Below, piece by piece: positions 60,459 through 64,000 of a DNA stretch of 64,000 nt. Source of the stretch: Raphanus sativus (lineage: Eukaryota > Streptophyta > Magnoliopsida > Brassicales > Brassicaceae); contig NC_079516.1 of NCBI RefSeq assembly GCF_000801105.2, positions 49,211,265 to 49,275,264 of the forward strand. The letters run 5' to 3'. The position numbers were made by a program, and so were the translations under genes. Every line of letters begins with the position of its first letter. Positions within the stretch are counted from its first letter, which is position 1. The notes beneath the pieces are model-generated. The model had not been told where the DNA came from. It made no database searches and saw only the letters and a list, made by a program, of their open reading frames with translations.

Positions 60459-63400
60459 TCATCCATCCGGATTAACCTGTGACTTCATTTTGCTTTTCGG
60501 AAAGTGCAACCTCGCAATCAAAGGCTTTGGTCCTCTTGTCTTCCTATCAAATCCTCTCACACATACATACCCTATACATGTTTTAACAGTAAGTTATGTT
60601 TTAGACTTAAGCGAGAACTGATCTATAGCTTAAGCGGAATCTATTACCTCTCCAGAAACATTGTTGAATTGTTTCAGTAGATAAACCTGAAACAAAATAG
60701 CTTAACAAGTTAGAACATTATCGTTTACATTAGAATCTAATGATGGTGAAGATCAATATACCTTTAAATATTGATGGGATAGATGTGCCAAAGTAGACGG
60801 TTCTTCTAGGAAGGTTCCATAACAATTCTCTTGGAACATCAATTGGCGTTAGACTAGACTCATGATCCGCAAACACCTATAAACGGAATTACATCAGAAA
60901 ACTTTCCAGTGCATATAATAAACATAAAAAAAAGATTGGATATTGAGTTTTGGAAGTGTAACCTCGTTGACTTGGAAGTATGTCCCATTGAGTGGGAAAC
61001 TACCTCTCATTGCGGTTCTACAAGGCACCTGCATGAAATTTACACCATACCGTTTGCAATTTATTAGTCAAAACATGGAGTAGTTATATGCAAAAAGAGT
61101 TGGATGCAGACTGCTTACCAAGATGGTTCCTCTAACGGTCTGTGATTGCGTCTCCCTTATGTTGTTGCAAGAGAAACAAGTTGGCTCATCACACATTTTG
61201 CCTGCTTCTTGCCAAATGCATTTGCTTCTAGTTGGTTGGATGGAATCAACCGTCTCACCTAGTTTAAAAATCATAGTGATTAATGAAACAACTAAGTTTA
61301 ATTGAGATCCAACTAAATGATTTATAGGTTACCTGGTGTCCATATAGCAAGTAAATAGGAACATGGATCATCAGTTTCTCGCTTCTCAAATTGAAACTGC
61401 CAAAGCAAACACAAAGAACTAGTTATACTGACATCACTTGAGACACAATGTAGCTGCCAAACACCAATTATGAGTTGTATTTTCAGCTATGATAGAAATA
61501 TGTATATCATACCTGTTTTAGAAGATGATGGTCATCGTTAAGTTCATACCTGCAAAAATATCAAACAAAACAGAGTAAACTGTTAGAAAAGTCAAACCAT
61601 TTAAACGATTAGTCTGCCACCTAATGATGAGAGAATGTGTTTCTTATTAACAGAGAAAAATGGCACACTTACACTTGGTGTTCTGTCCTCAGCTGACTAA
61701 TGTTTTTGAGCTTAGGCATCGGAAGAGATGCAGCCTCAGCAGTAAGAGCAACCAAAGCTCCAGACATGTTTCCATCTTGTAGTTCCTTGCTGTGTTCAAA
61801 AATTTTCTTCAGGTTGTTTGTAAATGCGTCCATGTTCAGTCTTATCGTTGGGATCTCTTCAGGATCTTCATAGAAAGCCTCCTCTATGTCAGCTATAGTT
61901 ACTTCTTCACACTGCGGCTCTGGTGATGCTGGCTCTTCGATTATCGGTTCACAGCTTGTGACTCTATTTGCTGCTTCTGAGTGGTTGACTACTTCTAACC
62001 CCTGCTGTCTCCGCAATGGCTCAGGCAGGCTGCGTAGAGACAAATCAGGTGTCTCCATTCCTTTCTCTGGACCCGGTAAAGATAACCTCGCACTATAAAA
62101 CAAGTAACGATTATATAATTATCAGCATCAGTTCAGAATGATATATATATATATATAAAGGGTTCTGGTTTAAGGGAAGAAGTTGTAGTATCAGTACCTT
62201 GCAAACGCACTAGCAAAGTGTCTGCATTCCCCTCTCATAGGACAGGCATTGCAGTTGGGTTTGCTCTTCGTGCAGAACACCTAAGAGTCAAGTAGATCAG
62301 AAACTTAATCACGTGTCTTGCCTGTAATCTTCACCCTTATATATGTGTGTATATTTTTACATACCTTTCCGAAAGTAATCATTTGGTAATGCAATTCATA
62401 CCTGAATGATGATGGTAAAGCGTTAGACTAATGAATGGGGGTATCAGAATGAGCATAAACATTACGAGAGGGTCTTACAATGTTTTTTGGTCGAATTTGC
62501 ATAGACGTGGCCAAAGATACTTCTGTATAGACTCAAGTACAGGATACCTGCATAAAACCAAAATATATCAGGGAAGAATAAGATACAGTTTCAAGTTAGA
62601 ACCATACTGTAGAGTGCTTACATTTCTAGAAGATGCAGCTGAAGAGACTCCGGGAGAGGTTGAAGGGGTACCCATCCGAGTCTAACTGCTATGCGTCCAA
62701 CATTCGTATCAACCTGTCATTAAGTTTTGCTTTAAGTTCATACATCATACACAAGAACGAGAAGAAAAAAAGATGATTCAAGCTTACTGGAAAGGCAAGA
62801 TGGTGCAGAGTTAGCAGCCTAACACACTCCACACTTTTCAGGCCTAGTCCATTGAAGCTCAGAAGATATTCCCTGCATGTTTGTATAATATTATTAGAAT
62901 CCAAGGAGCAAACGCAATGTCTGCTGCTAATAAGTAAGAAACAAAAACACTCACTTTGCTTTGTCAGGTGGAACATCTCTCAACCATTCGAGATCAAGAC
63001 TTCCATGGTCTGTTAGCAGTCGGTTAAGGAAGCCCTGGCATTATTTTTCATGTTTCAACATCAGATAAATCAAAACGGAGATCATCAAATAAACTTGGCC
63101 AATGTTGTGAGAAAAAAATGTACCTGTATACGTTCAGCAAGTTTATGGTTCATCCCACGGCTCTTGATGGTTTCAGCAACTTCATTGACATCAGCAGTTC
63201 TTATGGCTTCCCAGTCAACAGAGTCCAAGGTCCTTGCTGTTTTCTCTCTTTTGCCTTCTCTATCTTGTGCTTCTCTTCTTAAACTGTCCCAATCAAACTC
63301 CTCTGCTACCTCCTTTAGAATCTTCTTCCCGTTCGCATTGAAAGCAGCCTTATCCATAGGATTGATCTCTTTGGATGATGAGTCATGTCCTGATTGCTTC

Positions 63401-64000
63401 TCGGTGCCTTCTTGGACATCAAGACAGTTCGTGCTTTCATTAATATCTGGAATCCGAGTTTCTATCACCAGTTTTGCTGAAGGAACGCTGCTAGAGCTTT
63501 CAGGTATATCTGGTTTGTGAACACTCAAGACATCCCCAAAGAAGCAACATGGTTCATCATCATCAGTACACTTTGCTTTCCCTTTCAATGACTTGATGTC
63601 CTTAACCTCTGAGCTGCAATCACCAGGAGACGTGTTTGAGGATACTTGTAAACTTCCAGGACTGCTTGAACACTGAGTCTTTTGATTGGCCTCTTCCACT
63701 AAGACAGTATCAGCTGTGATGACGTCTCTTTCTTTCTCTTGTAGCTGAGCAGACCCCTGAGACTCTAGGAGCTTCACATAGGACGTATAATGCTCTGCTT
63801 CTGAGTTGATCTCAGAGCTTGATCCTGTTCTCTCTGTGCTTTGAGGAGTCTCAGAAACCAATGACTTCTGACATGTAAGTACAGAATCTTCAGATGGAAG
63901 CAGCTCTTGGACAAGGTACATCTGATCTGTCTTCATAACTTCCACGCTTGAGCCAGTTCTGTCTAAATCCACCCGCGCCTTTGGATCCATGGTTTTGGCA
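60459..64000 (-). CDS. ROS1: ROS1 DNA glycosylase/lyase (5-methylcytosine demethylase), 3' part
   Basis: Fifteen exons are visible and stay in phase: >64000-63124, 63034-62955, 62872-62788, 62713-62622, 62547-62479, 62401-62365, 62280-62198, 62092-61673, 61549-61513, 61396-61333, 61258-61119, 61028-60963, 60876-60762, 60686-60648 and 60571-60459. The window lacks the N-terminal half of the protein. The visible part has LAERIQGFLNRLLTDHGSLD, the HhH motif GLGLKSVECVRLL with the catalytic Lys, VDTNVGRIAVRLGW with the catalytic Asp, and the FeS motif C-x6-C-x2-C-x5-C (CTKSKPNCNACPMRGEC). The C-terminal domain runs from NISQLRTEH to RLHFPKSKMKSQ. It excises 5-methylcytosine to prevent silencing. 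It reads as intact and corresponds to At2g36490. The promoter lies outside the window. Confidence 0.95.

Noticed and set aside
63050..63520. 156-codon plus-strand open frame
   Set aside because: Shadow of the long ROS1 exon on the other strand.

Overview
The window is plant nuclear DNA and almost certainly comes from a Brassica or close relative (Brassicaceae). It is AT-rich, its genes have GT-AG introns, and it is dense with transposable elements of the CACTA, Helitron, hAT, MULE, MITE and SINE types. From about 31.9 kb to the right edge the genes follow the order of Arabidopsis chromosome 2 around At2g36420-At2g36490, as I remember it: a TRM/DUF4378 protein, a DUF247 protein, a small unknown protein, HARDY (AP2/ERF), a relic of a cytosolic aldolase, a DUF868 relic, a PCF11-like protein, and ROS1 running off the right edge. 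No tool was run; every assignment was made by reading.

Left part (1-13.3 kb). A frameshifted GRF zinc-finger gene (about 1.9-2.4 kb) precedes what looks like one composite Mutator-like element of the KAONASHI/VANDAL type. It carries an eight-exon MURA-like transposase on the plus strand that reads through only if two single-base losses are allowed for. Next come an apparently intact five-exon REM-type B3 gene (plus) and an intact six-exon, 943-residue DUF1985 plus Ulp1-like protein (minus). In the Ulp1 domain the usual catalytic Cys position reads as Ser. An 11-bp word, TAATACCGGTT, occurs three times in the non-coding DNA between these genes.

Middle part (13.3-31.9 kb). This stretch is gene-poor. 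It holds a MULE-type MITE and a poly(A) retroposon nested at one target site, a complete hAT-type element, a NusB-like pseudogene, a 334-bp tandem duplication, a Stowaway-like MITE, a SINE and a Helitron. It also has several tiny (T)n insertions between short direct repeats.

Right part (31.9-64 kb). The collinear genes are separated by recent insertions. These are a 3.2-kb Helitron carrying a fragment of a PP1 phosphatase gene with its intron, a SINE, a 2.83-kb CACTA element, a solo LTR inside a decayed gag, a 1.17-kb fold-back MULE, and a hAT and a MITE that both split the DUF868 relic. HARDY has a one-base deletion in its AP2 domain, the aldolase gene is reduced to its last codons, and the DUF868 gene is broken. 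The TRM, DUF247, PCF11-like and ROS1 genes read as intact. This is the pattern expected of one subgenome losing genes after the Brassica whole-genome triplication.
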